51,379 bases of DNA, from assembly GCA_011109175.1 (NCBI GenBank), contig RDEW01000014.1, positions 1,089,661 through 1,141,039 of the forward strand, in the 5' to 3' direction. The notes beneath the pieces are model-generated. The model saw only the letters and a list, made by a program, of their open reading frames with translations. It was not told the origin of the DNA and did not search any database. Positions 1 through 11,745 of the stretch are shown piece by piece. The first letter of the stretch is position 1; every line of letters starts with the position of its first letter. The stretch comes from Dicyema japonicum (taxonomy: Eukaryota > Dicyemida > Rhombozoa > Dicyemidae). The translations under genes were made by a program, and so were the position numbers.

Positions 1-302
1 ATAAATATGACTTGCTTGCAAATGAACTTTCGCTGCTCTATGAATGCCAAGTGAAGATTATTCCAATGGTTTTGACATGGGATAGAGTTATCTCAAGATG
101 CTTCAAGAATCATATGAATAAATTATCTATTAAAGAATCAACGAGGACTTACATCCAATCGGTTGTTCTGAAGAGAACGCTCGAAAGTATGCTCATTGAA
201 CATAAGCATGGGATGATGGTATACGATAAAGAGTACGTCACTGCCACCTCCCAACTTGTGGAACTGGCATGCCGTGAGGACAGCCCACTGGACTCTAACT
301 GA
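1..302 (+). pseudogene. Non-LTR retrotransposon pol C-terminal fragment
   Basis: An open frame enters from the window edge and stops at 302. It reads as the region after the endonuclease centre of pol proteins in RLE-type non-LTR elements: a helical stretch (LLANELSLLYECQVKIIP), then VLTWDRVI, then YIQSVVLKRTLESM. The first in-window initiator is only a TTG, so this is a 5'-truncated piece, not a gene start. The fit is to a family pattern recalled from invertebrate RT proteins, so the clade is tentative. It ends about 220 bp before the 3' tail of the oppositely oriented LINE at 525. Confidence 0.45.
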
Positions 303-1009
303 GATATTTCGACTGAATCTGATAGGGAGTAACAGGGAGTTTATGGCACACTCTTCTTCTAAGAGAAAAAGAAGGATTACTAACAATCTGGATCAAAATC
401 CGCTTAATTAGTTAATTTACTCATTATAAACAAATATAAAATGTTTATCTCCCAAATGGCTGCATGGTTCCATGTTGCTGACTACCTGATTTAAGATTCA
501 TCTACTTCTCTCTGGTTGCGTCANTATTTTATTTTTATTTAACCCCAAGACCACCAGGAAAGATAGGTCAAAACTAACTAATTATGTGATCCCAGCCTCC
601 AGCAACATCCGAACTCTCTTTATTTGGTCTTCTGATGATCCAACCGCACTCCGGAAGCGTCTTCTCTTCCTTCTGCAAAGGAATTCAATCGGCGTGCATT
701 TTTTTGTTACCTACCGAAATTTCTCTCCATGGGCCACCTTTTCCTTGAGTGGGTTTCCCAGTTCCTTGCAGATACGTAAAAAACCCTGGCCTTTTTTTAA
801 CGTTGCCTCATCAGAAACGAAATCGCCAATGGGGATGTTTGTGTGGTGCATATTTCTCCGGCTGAAGGAGTTCAAATGGTCCACTCTCGAAGGGGGAATC
901 ACAAACTTCCAAGCGGAACAGGCTTATTCAATGGTCGGTACGATTACTTGTTGATAGACCTTGCTGATGCAAGCAGCCAAGGGGAAAGGGCTCTTATTTA
1001 TCATCGCAT

Positions 1010-2025
1010 TCAGAATGTTCCATTTCCGAAGACCCTNCTCTCGAAGGGGGAATCACAAACTTCCATGGTCGGTACGATTACTTGTTGATAGACCTTGCTG
1101 ATGCAAGCAGCCGAGGGGAAAGGGCTCTTCTTTATCATCGCATTCAGAATGTTCCATTTCCGAAGACCCTTGGCGAGCACCTCCTCCACGTGACTCGAGA
1201 ACGTCAACAGAGAGTCGAAAACTACACCAAGGATCTTCTGGGTCCGTGTAGAAGGGATGGGAGTGTTTCCGATGAATATCTCAAGCCCACCTTTAAACCT
1301 TCTGTCCGTAGTGAATAATGTGAACTGAGACTTGGATGCTGATGCACATAACATATTTGCAGATAGCCAGTCACAAATTCGGTTTAGGTGTGTCTGAACA
1401 GTTACTACAGCCATGGGTCGAGATTTATTTCTTGCAGCGATAATTAGGTCGTCCGCATAGGATAAAAATATAGTGTCCTGGTCATTGGTAGTAGATAGGT
1501 CATGTAGAAATAGGTTGAAAAGGAGAGGAGATAAAGGTGAGTCTTGCGGGACTCCATTGGGGAGTAGTCTTGATTTTGAAGTGGTTTTATCAATCCGGGA
1601 GTAGTCTTTGAAACCATATTGAAACTCTGGTAGATGTAGAACAGGAGAGATGCACATTAACATAAGCTTTTCCAGTACTTTTAATAAAACACAAGTTATT
1701 TAGAAGAGGGAACGTCTTTTGGTTTTTTGGGCTTTAGAATTGGCGTAATCAAAGAGTTTTTCCATATATTAGGTAGCGTATGGTAGTTGATAGAGTCTTT
1801 GTACAGTCTTGATAGTATGGCCCGTGCCTGCGGTCCAAGGTGTTTGATGTGAATAGTGCAAATACCGTCGGGACCACAAGCATGAATGGGACGTAGCAAT
1901 TTAATAGCCTTGTCAACATCATCGGGGGTGAAGAAGGTGGAATATTGTTTTTGTTGTGGCCGACGCCGTTCAACAAGTGTAGAACGAGAAAAATTTTTAT
2001 GGCTAATCGATACGTAGTACTTCAT
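1010..2025 (-). pseudogene. LINE reverse transcriptase domain (decayed)
   Basis: Minus-strand frames 2025-1696 and 1663-1010 form one RT. The N-terminal part carries DVDKAIKLLRPIHACGPDGI and NIWKNSLITPILKPKKP, the thumb-proximal 'SLITPIxKPxK' block. The C-terminal part carries LPNGVPQ(D)SPLSPLLFNLFL and FLSYADDLIIAAR, the YADD catalytic centre, then a post-RT region. There is a frame break between 1696 and 1663, with the central FDxVPR block missing. The Gly of the conserved PQGSP is changed to Asp. The part near 1037 is disturbed by an assembly-style duplication. Confidence 0.85.
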
Positions 2026-2426
2026 AATCTTGTTTGCGAGTGCGAGTTTGCGTGCGGGTTCCGAAGCGTTGCGGGTAACGGCCTCAGTTCCGCGGTCCTC
2101 CTCTTTGATGAGGCTATTGATCCTTCTTAGCGTTTTCCAAAATGTGACGTGAACGTATGGAGTAGGAGTTGTTGGTCTGTGTTCTATTCCTCTTCAGCAC
2201 ATCTCGTTTCTTGATGAGTGACACACTGTGCAATGATATTCTTGGATTGAACTTTTTGTAAAAGGCGACGGGTATAAATAGTTTATCAGCGTTCAAAATG
2301 ATAACAAACAGAATCTTGGCCGTCTCCTCTACTGTACAATTAACCATAGTAAGGTCAAGGAGACTATTGTCCACATACGTCATGAAACCTTGCCAGTCAG
2401 CTTTCAAGTAATTTTTGAACTGTAGA

Positions 2427-3304
2427 TCAACACGGTGAACAAATAGACCTTCCAAGTCTCAACACAATGGGGTTATGGTCGCTTGAGAAACCATAACAAA
2501 CATTCCATGAAATACATCTAGCCATAAAGGGAGAGCAGAGGGACAAGTCCGGGGATGTTGGACTGTCCCTTCTGCGGGACGGGATCCTTGTGTGGGTGTC
2601 CGGATCATTAAGGATAGTCAGATCTTTGAGCAGGGAAAGGATGTATTTGCGACTGTCGGCTGATTGAGTCCGGAGCCAGAGTGGATGTTTCGCGTTTAGG
2701 TATCCGCATGGTAGCAGATCATTTAGTCCACATAGTCTCAATAGGTTGGGGATGTAAGAAGTAGTACATGACCTCTGAGGCGGGATATAGACATTACACA
2801 GTGTGAAACATCTCGTCGAAGAAAAGGGAACTTCAATAGAAATCTGTTCCAGAATAAGATTCCCTTCGCAGAGAGAAGATACAGAAGGGGTGACATCCGT
2901 GAATTTTAGTTCATTCTTAACGATAGTCAATACTTTTCCTCCGAGACATTTTGTTCGGTCCCTGCAAAGTACACAATATCCGGGAAAACAAGGTGTTGGG
3001 GACTTTATAGAGAGCTTCGATTCTTGGATGAAGGCAATGTCCACTTTCAAATGGGGAAGAGGGATCGTATTTCAAATACTTTATTGCGGATTCCATTTAC
3101 ATTTAGTTTTAGAATACTCAACGTGCAGTTGGGTCCCGGATTAGGTTCTACATCACCAGACAGAAGTAGTAGAGAGAAAATACGAGGGAGGGAACATCGA
3201 ACGGTTCTCTTCCATGCAGAACTTGCACTGAGCGCCACCACAACAACAGGTGAACCGCATGACGCCACGTCTTCTAAGAGAAGAGAAATTACCAACAATC
3301 TCAT
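2427..3304 (-). pseudogene. LINE ORF: 2A-like peptide plus APE endonuclease, N-terminal part
   Basis: Two overlapping minus-strand frames (3304-3047 and 3050-2427) together give the start of the pol ORF. An Arg/Leu-rich leader ends in SGDVEPNPGP, followed directly by an endonuclease first strand (LSILKLNVNGIRNK). The endonuclease continues with FIQESKL, then a block with NAKHPLWLRT, then LTILNDPDTHTRI and the terminal SSDHNP. These match the APE endonuclease motifs (N, E, D/N, SDH) of Ingi/CR1/Jockey elements. The usual GDFNAKHPLW is degenerate here (CGYLNAKHPLW), so the catalytic Asp is lost. The frame switch near 3047 is one of several breaks. Function is known from the family; this copy is inferred dead. 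Confidence 0.85.
3131..3154 (-). other. 2A-like ribosome-skipping motif (DVEPNPGP)
   Basis: Eight codons spell DVEPNPGP, an exact fit to the D(V/I)ExNPGP consensus at which ribosomes skip the Gly-Pro bond. It is preceded by a hydrophobic FSLLLLSG stretch, as active 2As are, and followed at once by the endonuclease domain. In this position it would separate a short leader peptide from pol. Known examples sit in the same place in trypanosome L1Tc/ingi and in some animal APE-type LINEs. A second, less perfect copy is at 32095-32118. Confidence 0.85.
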
Positions 3305-3339
3305 TAAAATATGATTAATTGGTTAATTTACTCGTTAAT

Positions 3340-4300
3340 TTACTTATACTTTTTTAAATAATAAATGTTAAACATACTGCCGATAAAATTTTCATGCACT
3401 GCTAACAACCATCTCCGTTCGAAAGGCCCTTGAGTCTCCACACAATTGCATTCCCGATTTCATTGATGACTCCTTTTTATTAATTATCTTAATGACTCAG
3501 TTTTCTCTGTTTGCCAGAGTCGGGTTTCGGTCAACCATTTCTCCACATAATAGATGTGAGGTAGGAAAAGTCGAGCCTGAGGCACAAATCAATAACGATA
3601 TGAAGACTCTCAGTTCCAACAAAGTTATGATGCTCAGGAGTGGGTAAGCGTTGAAGCGACATTTCCTGTCCTCAATGAAAGAGGTCAGTTGACAAACAGA
3701 GTGGTAATAAATGAGGCTCTTTTTTAGCTTCATGAGGGAAGACCTTCAGGAAACCTCATCCCAAAATTGANTGAGGTAGGAAAAGTCGAGCCTGAGGCAC
3801 AAGTCAATAACGATATGAAGACTCTCAGTTCCAACAAAGTTATGATGCTCAGGAGTGGGTAAGCGTTGAACCGACATTTCTTGTCCTCAATGAAAGAGGT
3901 CAGTTGACAAACAGAGTGGTCATAAATGAGGCCCTTTTTTAGCTTCATGGGGGAAGACCTTCAGGAAACCTCATCCCAAAATTGATAATACAGTTTATTA
4001 TAGGAAATGAAAAGCCAAGAGGCCAGAATTCGGATATAGCCTCGTCAAACAGAGGTCTTGACAAGTCGCATGAGATCTCTGCCCTGAAACGGTACCACAA
4101 GAAGACAAAAAAGCAAGAAGTGTAGCATTTATCGACGACTGAATGATGTCCAGACATTGGCCTACATGAAATTTAGCACAAATAACTAATAAATATGTCA
4201 TACTTTTTATTAGCACATTGTTTTAAAATTCAAGATGAAAACATCAAATAAAATGAGTTAAAAAGTTACATCAATACTCATTGTTCTATAGGTAAAACAG
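3340..4300. other. Unassigned stretch with a 216-bp direct duplication
   Basis: No gene is recognised. A block of about 215 bp (3556-3770) is repeated after a single N (3772-3985), with point differences. Short minus-strand frames that cross it (for example LTSFIEDKKCRFNAYP) are the same peptide twice and have no recognisable domain. The rest is AT-rich (TTTATTAGC, TAAAATGAG) without motifs. Confidence 0.5.
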
Positions 4301-4309
4301 TTAAGATTT

Positions 4310-5390
4310 ACTTAAAGGTTATGAGAAAGCCCACTCAAAAATTCTACTGGAGTGTATTCATCATATTTTTCAATAATACTGTTTATCCTTTGTTCACATC
4401 CTGGTACTTCTTTACTTGTCTTATTGTTATTCCGGCCATCACTTGTTCTACTGTGAGCTCCCACTCCGACTGTTCTTTTCGTATTTTTGCAACAAACCGA
4501 CAAACGGTTGATGTTTTATAGACACTTTTTGTGAAAAAGATCTGTGCCATCCTTCAAGTGAATTCGTAGTTCTCGGGAGGCCTTCTGCCTGTCTGTCGTG
4601 TACATTCCACATTTCCAAACTAAACAATGGTCTTCTCCTTCCACGTTGCAAGGCTCCTATCCATGTTGTATCAAAATAGGTCAGAAAATCTCCCAACACG
4701 GCATCAATCTCGTCATCTATAGTTTCAAGGACCGCTCGGAAACTCTCAATGACTTGAGGAACAGGAACAAATGTCAGTGCTTGAATACTTTAAGTTTGCA
4801 TTTGCTGGGTTATTATACCAAGCCTGCAGTCCTAGATTTTGTATTTTTCGCCATAAACACTGCCCAACGTGAAAGTAGCAGCTATACACATTTGCATTTA
4901 GAAAAATTTAATTTCATCAGTTAGAACATTACCGTCTTGTATTTGATCTGTACACTGTCGTCGAAAAGTACGTGCAAGGGTTTCTTTTTTGGGTAGCGCN
5001 ACCGTCCTGTATTTGATCTGTACACTGTCGTCGAACAGTACGTGCAAGGGTTTCTTTTTTGGGTAGCGCACAAGCAGCATTAATAGGGTATGTGCTTAAA
5101 CAATTTTGGATAACTGTGGATGTAGTTTCTTCCGAATCTCTCGCTCTCTTCTTTATCGTATTGACGGTTTTCAGCGCATGTAAACGTCCTGCATTTGGTG
5201 GATGTTCTTGTGGTGTCATAGTTCCATTAAGTTCTTCGTTAACAGTTCTTACTCTGCCTTTGCATTTTCCTTTCAGCTCACATCTCCAATATATGACATT
5301 GTCTCTCTGTCCACAATGTACGCATAGCCATCATGCACAAGTTTTCTCTTTCCACGAGTGGTTTGTGAAAATTCCATTTTTTTACCGTTA
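4310..5390 (-). pseudogene. MULE-like transposase remnant with FLYWCH-type N-terminus
   Basis: Read on the minus strand from about 5385, a frame begins with FSQTTRGKRKLVHDGYAY, the opening pattern of FLYWCH zinc fingers found at the start of animal Mutator-like transposases. The C-terminal part (4699-4448) shows TWIGALQRGRRRPLFSLEMW followed by GLPRTTNSLEGWHRSF, the conserved C-terminal 'RTNN-x-EGWH' signature of this transposase family. The central DDE part is not preserved in one frame. A 71-bp duplication around the N at 5000 interrupts it. No intact terminal repeats were found. Assignment rests on two motifs in the right order and is fairly safe. Confidence 0.7.
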
Positions 5391-5399
5391 TTAAAATAT

Positions 5400-6420
5400 A
5401 TAGTGTATTTCTTGATCATTTATGCTTAATTGAATTGTCGGCTAAACGTCTGTCGGCCAATGTCCTAGTACCGACTGAAGACCGCCAATAACAATTATAA
5501 GTTTACATTGAGACAAATCCAGGCCGTATAATCTGATGTTTAGAATATCTTTGGTCAAAGTCTTTAGTGTTGAATTGGATGCATGACTGGAAGCAAAAGA
5601 ACATATGACGTGAACTTCGACATATGGAAAAAGTTCTTTATGAGAAAAAAAACAACACGTGCATCAATCGGGTTCAATCTTTGGGAGCAATATAAAGAGA
5701 GCATCCCTTAGTTTAACATCACTGAAATGAGGATCAAGAAAAGTGAGATCCAACATATGAGTCACCTTAGCGTCACCAAATTTTTCAGATACCCGTCTGA
5801 AAGCAAACGACCTTCTCTCTGAACAGAAGAATACTTTCCGGCCCTTACTCGCTGAATGCGAAATTGCATATCTTTGAAGAATGACTTGCACATGTCTCCA
5901 GGAACAATTGTATATTATTGAACGGGTTTGAGATGTCCGTTTGACAGTGACCGTTAATTAAGCGATGCCATCAAATGTGAAAGAAAAACATTATGGCTAT
6001 TTATAACACCGACACCCATTTGAAGCAGGATATCTCCAATTAGGAGCGGATAAGTAGCAATTTTCGAAATCGAATACTACCATCGAGACTTCAGAAGGCG
6101 TACAAGTTTGCACTAAAAATATTATTGAAAAAAAAGGTAAAATCCAATTAACCATCCAATCAATAAGGGAAAAGATATTAATGAATATTCCTTTACACAG
6201 TTTCAACCAAAGTCATTAATGTAGACCATCAACTCCATTACTGTCAATAGTAAAGTTACATAAAAATTTATTTACGTGGACAGCGTTTAATCCATAAATC
6301 CTGGAGATTCCTAGGAATTCATGTTTTATTTATTTCCTAAAATAGACATCAATGAACCCAAAAGGATAACAAGGATTTGAATAAATTAGATTTTTATTCC
6401 AACAAACCGATAACAGAAAA
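5400..6420. other. Gene-poor spacer with one weak ORF
   Basis: Mostly AT-rich DNA downstream of the aminopeptidase. A 75-codon minus-strand frame (5891-5664) contains HMLDLTFLDPHFSD, faintly like the 'LDPRFK' block of hAT transposases, but nothing else supports that. No RNA gene or other element was recognised. Confidence 0.4.
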
Positions 6421-6426
6421 TGAAAA

Positions 6427-9318
6427 TTAACTAAAACATTTTTCAAGAGAAGAAAAATGTTGACTCCTTTTTAGTTTTAATTCTTCAATCTCCTCAGCAC
6501 ACTGAGCCACCGTTCTTTCGATTCCAGTTGATTTATCAGCAAAGAATGCCTTAAAGTCATTAAGGAGGTCGTCAGTAGCCATATAATATGTGACACACTA
6601 ATAAATGCAGACTAACAAATACCTTAACAGAGAAGCCTAAAGTAGACACTTGAACATAATTAGAGAGAAATGAGTAATTTTTCTTATAAAATTCCCAAAA
6701 CTCAGACAAATTTTCCCTCCTCGATTTGAGTCCCTTTACCAAATAATTAATGTCTTGAGAACGAAACTTGTCCTATATAATTACAAAAGGTTACAGTCTT
6801 CATAAGCTCAAATATCCGTTCTATTCCGCCACATAACTGAATCCACCCCATTGATTGTATTAAATTAGATTTTGTTTCCGACCTCTCAACACGGTCTAGG
6901 AACTCAACCAGTCTATTAAAGTCATTATCAGATGCATTCCGCATTGCCGACTGGTAAACCTATTGCATTATAACAATACAACAACAGCAAGGGAAATGTT
7001 AGGGTCAACAATAGACTCACCGTTAGTAGTAATATCTAAGAATAGGTTATAACATTGAGAGTAAAAGTGATCATCCCCATACATTACCATTAACCCAAAT
7101 ATTTTAGCCCTAAGAAGACCCATTTGAGGATCTAAGTAATATTAATATAAAAAACCCTCATTCTGTTTTGCCCTCCACCCAACATGCTGATAAACTCCAG
7201 ACATGAGAAGATTCCTCACATATTGAATGAATTTGTCATTGAGAGGAGTTCCAGACAAAATTCTGTCTATTTCACAAATCCCATTAGCCAAAACTCCCCA
7301 AATATTGACATGGTAGATATTCTTGAACTTTTCAATAAGTTTGAAGACCATATCAAAGGTAATGTACCCAGAAAAGGCCTAAAATCAACTAAACCAGAAA
7401 ACCAAAGCGAATGTATCGTCCAATAGTGAAATCTTATCATTTTCAGACAAATACTGACAGCCTTCCAATAGCCTGGTGAAGAGAGCTTGGGAGTACTGCA
7501 CTCTAAAGAATCCATGAACGCCCGCATTGACCTGGATGTAAACAAAACACTAACTTTAATCCAACATGAGTCTGCAAGGTAATCAATATTAAAATCATCA
7601 CGTGCTTTATCAAGGACAACATATTTGATATTATCAGAAGCATGTTGAGAACAATATCCGATTGGAATCTTCCACAAAGTACCATCCTCCTCGTTTAGTC
7701 TGGAGGCTGTCTTAAAGGCCTCCTGTTGGAGAGTCAAAACCATATTTCCATTAACACAGGTACAATCAACCTACCATTATAACACAACAACCTTCACAAC
7801 AGGGTACCCACATTGAAGAGTGAAGGTATTCATTATACCAGCCACATCAAAACGAGGATCACTAAAGGAATCCCACAAATTCTTGGTGACTGTGTTGGAA
7901 TATGAAAATTCTGTTAAATATTTCTTTAGGGATTTCTTGAATTGCTAAAATAGTTATGGGACATTACATTCTCCCCAATAAAGTAGAACAGCATGGCTAT
8001 TACTGAGGATCCCTTAGCATATGAGATATCATCAAAAATTTCATCAATCATGGCTGGGTCGTCAATGAATACCTACAATGCATCATACTCAGGTACCTCT
8101 ACAGGATGAGTGTTCTTAAGTGAGTCACTTACCAGGGAAGTCATAAACTCCATTGTTAAAAACTGTGTTTCGAATTTATATTGAGGAAAGCATTGGGATG
8201 AACAGTAATACTCCATAAACGTGGCAAAACCTTCATTAAGCCACAAATCAGTCCACCAACCCTGTCATTATAGACTACAAAAACCATTGTGACCAGATTA
8301 CCAAACCACATATGAGCCAGTTCATGGGCAACTACAAGTGTTACTAATGATTTTGTCCTGACAGAACTCTGATCCTCATTAACCAACAATGTGGTCTCCC
8401 TAAAGGTGACTAACCCCCAGTTCTCCATAGCTCCTGAGGAAAAGTCAGGAATTGATACTAAATCCAACTTTGGCAGAGGATATTTAATGCCAAAAAATTC
8501 CTCATAAAATGAAAGGGACTTTGTGGCAACATTAAGGGCAAACTTCCCCTCATCAGACCTCCCAACAGGAGTATACACTCTTATCCTTACTTTATTTTCA
8601 CTAGTCCCCTCCACATAGTCGTAATGTCCTATAGTGAATGCTAGTAAATATGTGGACATGATCGGAGTAATCCCAAACTTATAGAGAACTCTTCCGTCAG
8701 TTTGACTATCTGAAGATTCGATTTCCTACAAATGACCAAAGAATAATACCATATTGGAGAGAACAATCCTGTCTTCAGGGGACACTACAGATAACTCGAA
8801 TTGTGCTTTCATATCGGGTTCATCAAAACATGGGAAGGCACGACGAGCATCGATTGGCTCAAGTAACACAAACAACCACCTCAAACTGTGTGGATACACC
8901 AAAACAGTTTTCTCCATTTAATTTGTATTTTATTTTGTAGAGACCAGCCATTTTTTCTGAAATAGGTCCATTAAAAGTAATGAAAATGTTGGCTTGTCCT
9001 TTGTTCTAAAATAATAATAATAAGGCAAACAAGGTTATTTTGTAGAATTAGGTCGACAGTCTGGGCAGACTCATCAAATTTCCAGGAGGCATCAAACTGT
9101 TTACCATCTCACAGTAATTTAATAATCAAACTTTGTGTAATATAAGCACAGGTTATATCAATGTCTACAACGTTCATTCTAACCATTTTTGATGGTTGGG
9201 AGACATTTGACACAATTTCCAAGTTTCCTTTGAATTTGAATGTTTCTAGATTAGGGTCGATGTGGAGTTTGTATATGGATGGTAGAATTGTTCTTGGGAG
9301 TCTTGCAAATGAAGACAT
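6427..9318 (-). CDS. NPEPPS: Puromycin-sensitive aminopeptidase (M1 family)
   Basis: A multi-exon gene for an M1 zinc aminopeptidase of the cytosolic puromycin-sensitive type, which removes N-terminal residues from peptides. It starts at an ATG at 9318 (MSSFARLPR) and ends at TAA 6427. Motifs in order: DARRAFPCFDEP, the substrate-binding GAMENWG, and HELAHMWFGN followed across an intron by WWTDLWLNEGFA, which together give the HExxH-x18-E zinc site. The ISYAKGSSV block, the ERAP1-like C-terminal domain and a last exon with KAFFADKSTGIERTVAQC all follow. At least eleven introns of 21-25 nt are needed (for example 24, 25, 22, 24, 23, 24, 23, 21, 23 and 24 nt), all GT-AG. Removing them restores colinearity with animal PSA. 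Expected length about 850-870 residues. The gene looks functional. Confidence 0.95.
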
Positions 9319-9319
9319 T

Positions 9320-9440
9320 TTTGAACAATAAGTACTAGGGATCGATAATAACGTGGAATATACATATTATTTTATTTAAGGTAAACCATTTATTAAACAA
9401 TAACTAAATCAACTAAATTATCATAATTAATTAGAATTTT
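9320..9440. other. AT-rich 5' flank of the aminopeptidase gene
   Basis: Immediately upstream of the aminopeptidase start the sequence is very AT-rich (TTATTTAAGG, AACTAAATTATCATAATTAA). It would hold any promoter, but no TATA or initiator element can be called with confidence. The 3' end of a decayed LINE begins about 120 bp upstream of the start codon. Confidence 0.35.
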
Positions 9441-10240
9441 AATCCAATTTGGTGGTCTCGCCTATGAAAGGAGACTGGGGATTGATATAGTGTCTGACTG
9501 CATATGCTGCATGATTTTCGGCCTGAGAGAGTTTATACGCTCCACCCTCGAAAACGGAAGAGCGAATCTCCAGGCAGAACAGGCATATTCAAGTGTCGAC
9601 AAATAACCTAAATATATAGTTTGCTAATACAAGCTGTAGGTGGAAAGGGGTCCTTCTCTATGATAGCCTTTAGGACGTTCCAATTTGAAGCCCTTTGATT
9701 AATACTTTTTCCGTGTGACTGAAGAACGTTATCAGAGAGTCGAATGTTACTCCAAGGATCATATGGATTCGCGTATAAGGAATAGGAATGTTTCCGAAAA
9801 GTATCTCGAGTCCACCTTTAAATCTCCTGTCCGTAGTAAATAGGGTGAACTGAGACTTGGATGCAGATAAAGACAGCAAATTCACGAATAGCCAGTCACA
9901 CGCCTGGTTAAGGTGTGACTGAACCACCGACACAGCCCTGGAAGGAGATTTTTCCCTTGTAGCGATAATCAAGTCGTCCTCGTAAGATAAAAATATAGTG
10001 TCCTGATATTGATAGTAAGTAAATCGTGTAGAAATAAGTTAAACAGAAGATAAAGGGGAACCTTATGGGAGTAATCTTGATTTTGAAGTATTTTTACCAA
10101 TCCAGACTTTACCACGTCGGCTAGTTTAGAAGTTTTCCAGCCATAACATGATGTTCTGATGTAAATTTGAATTAATTCATCAGCAAAATTATGACTCACA
10201 TCGTCATATTGTTTCAGTGGCACTGCAAACTGTCATATAG
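9440..10240 (-). mobile_element. Ingi-like LINE fragment (RT C-terminal half)
   Basis: Minus-strand frames 10223-9969 and 9972-9670 carry the RT C-terminal half: LFNLFLHDLLT, a damaged YADD region (FYLTRTT), then CDWLFVNLLSLSASKSQFTLFTTDRRFKGGLE. The last block is nearly the same as in the element at 1010-1663, so both belong to one family. The 3' sequence near 9540-9600 also resembles that element's 3' region. It is frameshifted at the catalytic centre and dead. Confidence 0.8.
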
Positions 10241-10850
10241 TGAAGTCTCTTACCACCTTACGAATGACGTCTCTTTTAATGAAGCAGAATCTTTTTCAAC
10301 ACAATTCTTCCAAAGCATTGTATCCACAATGGTTAGAGTGGATCTCTTAGGAAATTATCCACATCTCATCTGTGTTGGTTGAGGAGACTACGAACTTGTG
10401 ATTAGATAACGAATCTTCAAGATAGAGCATTTCCTCTATCAAAAGCAAGTTTCAGCCTTTTTTTAAGTTTATACTTCCGAGTTGCTGATGCATTCAGGTC
10501 TTGTCCTTCGAGGATGCATTTTATAATGTTGTACTCTTTAGTATTTTTATGGTAACTTTGTTAGGCATCAGGACAACGTGGTTACTTTTTTGATTTTATT
10601 GTCAAAAATTATGGTATGCCAACAAAAATTGGTGTAAATCTTTTATAAAATACTTTTACAATAATAATTATTACATAGGATTAATCTCTATTAGTAAAAA
10701 TAAGTATTTTATATAAAAATGCACAAAATTATTCATAAACCTAATTATTGGTTAATTCGTTTTTGTGATATCACTCTCAGCGACACATTAATACAAGCTT
10801 CTCCAACACTTCTGACAAGGCGCAGCATCGGGCCAAGATGAAATCCCTGC
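10240..10850. other. Unassigned AT-rich stretch
   Basis: No convincing gene. A 63-codon plus-strand frame begins at 10191 but has no recognised motif. From 10500 the sequence is a long AT-rich run (TTATAAAATACTTTTACAAT) leading into the LINE tail at 10850. Confidence 0.4.
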
Positions 10851-10915
10851 TAGTGCGTGCTGGGATCACGTGATTAGTTAGTTTGTGTAACTGTGGTCTC
10901 GGTGTTATTATTATG
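10850..10915 (+). repeat. Isolated LINE 3'-terminal module
   Basis: Contains GCTGGGATCACGTGATTAG, TTAGTTTGTG, then GTGGTCTCGGTGTTATTATT. This is the shared 3' tail ending in a TTA/TAA-rich run. It abuts a minus-strand RT fragment at 10915, consistent with a 5'-truncated copy inserted into older LINE DNA. Confidence 0.6.
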
Positions 10916-11110
10916 GAGAATTGGTGTAATTAGTGAATTCTTCCATATATTTGGTATTGTATGGAAGTTGATAGAGTAGTTGTATAGACTCGATAAATTA
11001 ATATGTCCCTGGGGTAGGTTTAATACCACAGACACCGTCGAGGCCACAGGCACGGGTGGAGCGTAGCAATCTAATAGTCTTGTCCACATCATAGGGTGTG
11101 AAGAAGGCAG
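10874..11110 (-). pseudogene. LINE RT N-terminal fragment
   Basis: The minus-strand frame contains WTRLLDCYAPPVPVASTV and NIWKNSLITPIL, matching the block before the RT palm in the element at 1696-2025. The last codons are replaced by the tail sequence at 10915, marking an insertion junction. The remainder of this copy may be the piece at 9440-10240. Confidence 0.65.
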
Positions 11111-11515
11111 TATGTGACGTATGTTGTGGACCAGTCATTTGACATTCAGAAAGATAGAAATTATTGTGTCAAGACATAATGTGACATGCTGGACAGGTTA
11201 TTTGTAATCTTATAGCTGTCATATTTAGTCTTATTTCGATAAAGAATATTTAATCGAAAAGAGAACGACAATGACTATGGAGCTCAGATGAGTCAACCAA
11301 ATTGGATGCCAAAGTTCCCTCCTTCTGGAAAATTTACAAGAGAATAACCGTTCACAATAATGATGAAAGGAAGATTGAACAACCCAGATGGGGGTTCGCA
11401 TTATGGAAGAAACCTCGACTATCTTCAAAGCAAACTAGACAAAATCCAGGGAATCAATCTATTGTTATTAATCCCATGTGAACAGATGGATGAGTAACTA
11501 GAACTCTGCAATTAC
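11110..11515. other. Unassigned stretch
   Basis: No motif recognised. A 65-codon minus-strand frame (11428-11231) has no family resemblance I can name. It lies between two LINE copies and is probably decayed LINE or intergenic DNA. Confidence 0.35.
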
Positions 11516-11745
11516 TCATTATTATTATTACCCCCAGGATCACTGGGTCAAAGAGAAAGAAATAAAAGTTCTCATCTAAGTGATCCCAGACCGACAAAGG
11601 AGAGGACGAGTCTGGCGGGGTCGAGAATCCTGAACAGCTCTTCTCATTGGACATGAAAATTTCTGTATGATTGTAGATAATTCGATAGTGTATGGATTAG
11701 AGGGCAGCTCGGTAAAATAGCCTCCTTTAAGAATTTCCGTTGTAA

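Larger units (their letters stand above)
525..3330 (-). mobile_element. Ingi/CR1-like non-LTR retrotransposon with 2A motif (decayed)
   Basis: A nearly full-length but broken LINE on the minus strand. In element order it has a 2A-like motif, an APE-type endonuclease (3050-2114), a reverse transcriptase (2025-1010), a 3' region with several frameshifts, and a 3' tail at about 600-525. The tail contains GGGATCACATAATTAGTTAG, then GGTCTTGGGGTTAAATAA, the module shared by many copies here. The RT shows the NGVPQ(G/D)SPLSPLLFNL block and the LSYADDLII catalytic block. The RT is split by stops and frameshifts, and a 154-bp duplication around the N at 1037 lies in its 3' part, so the copy is inactive. 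Clade (Ingi, CR1 or Jockey-like) is inferred from motif style. Confidence 0.85.
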
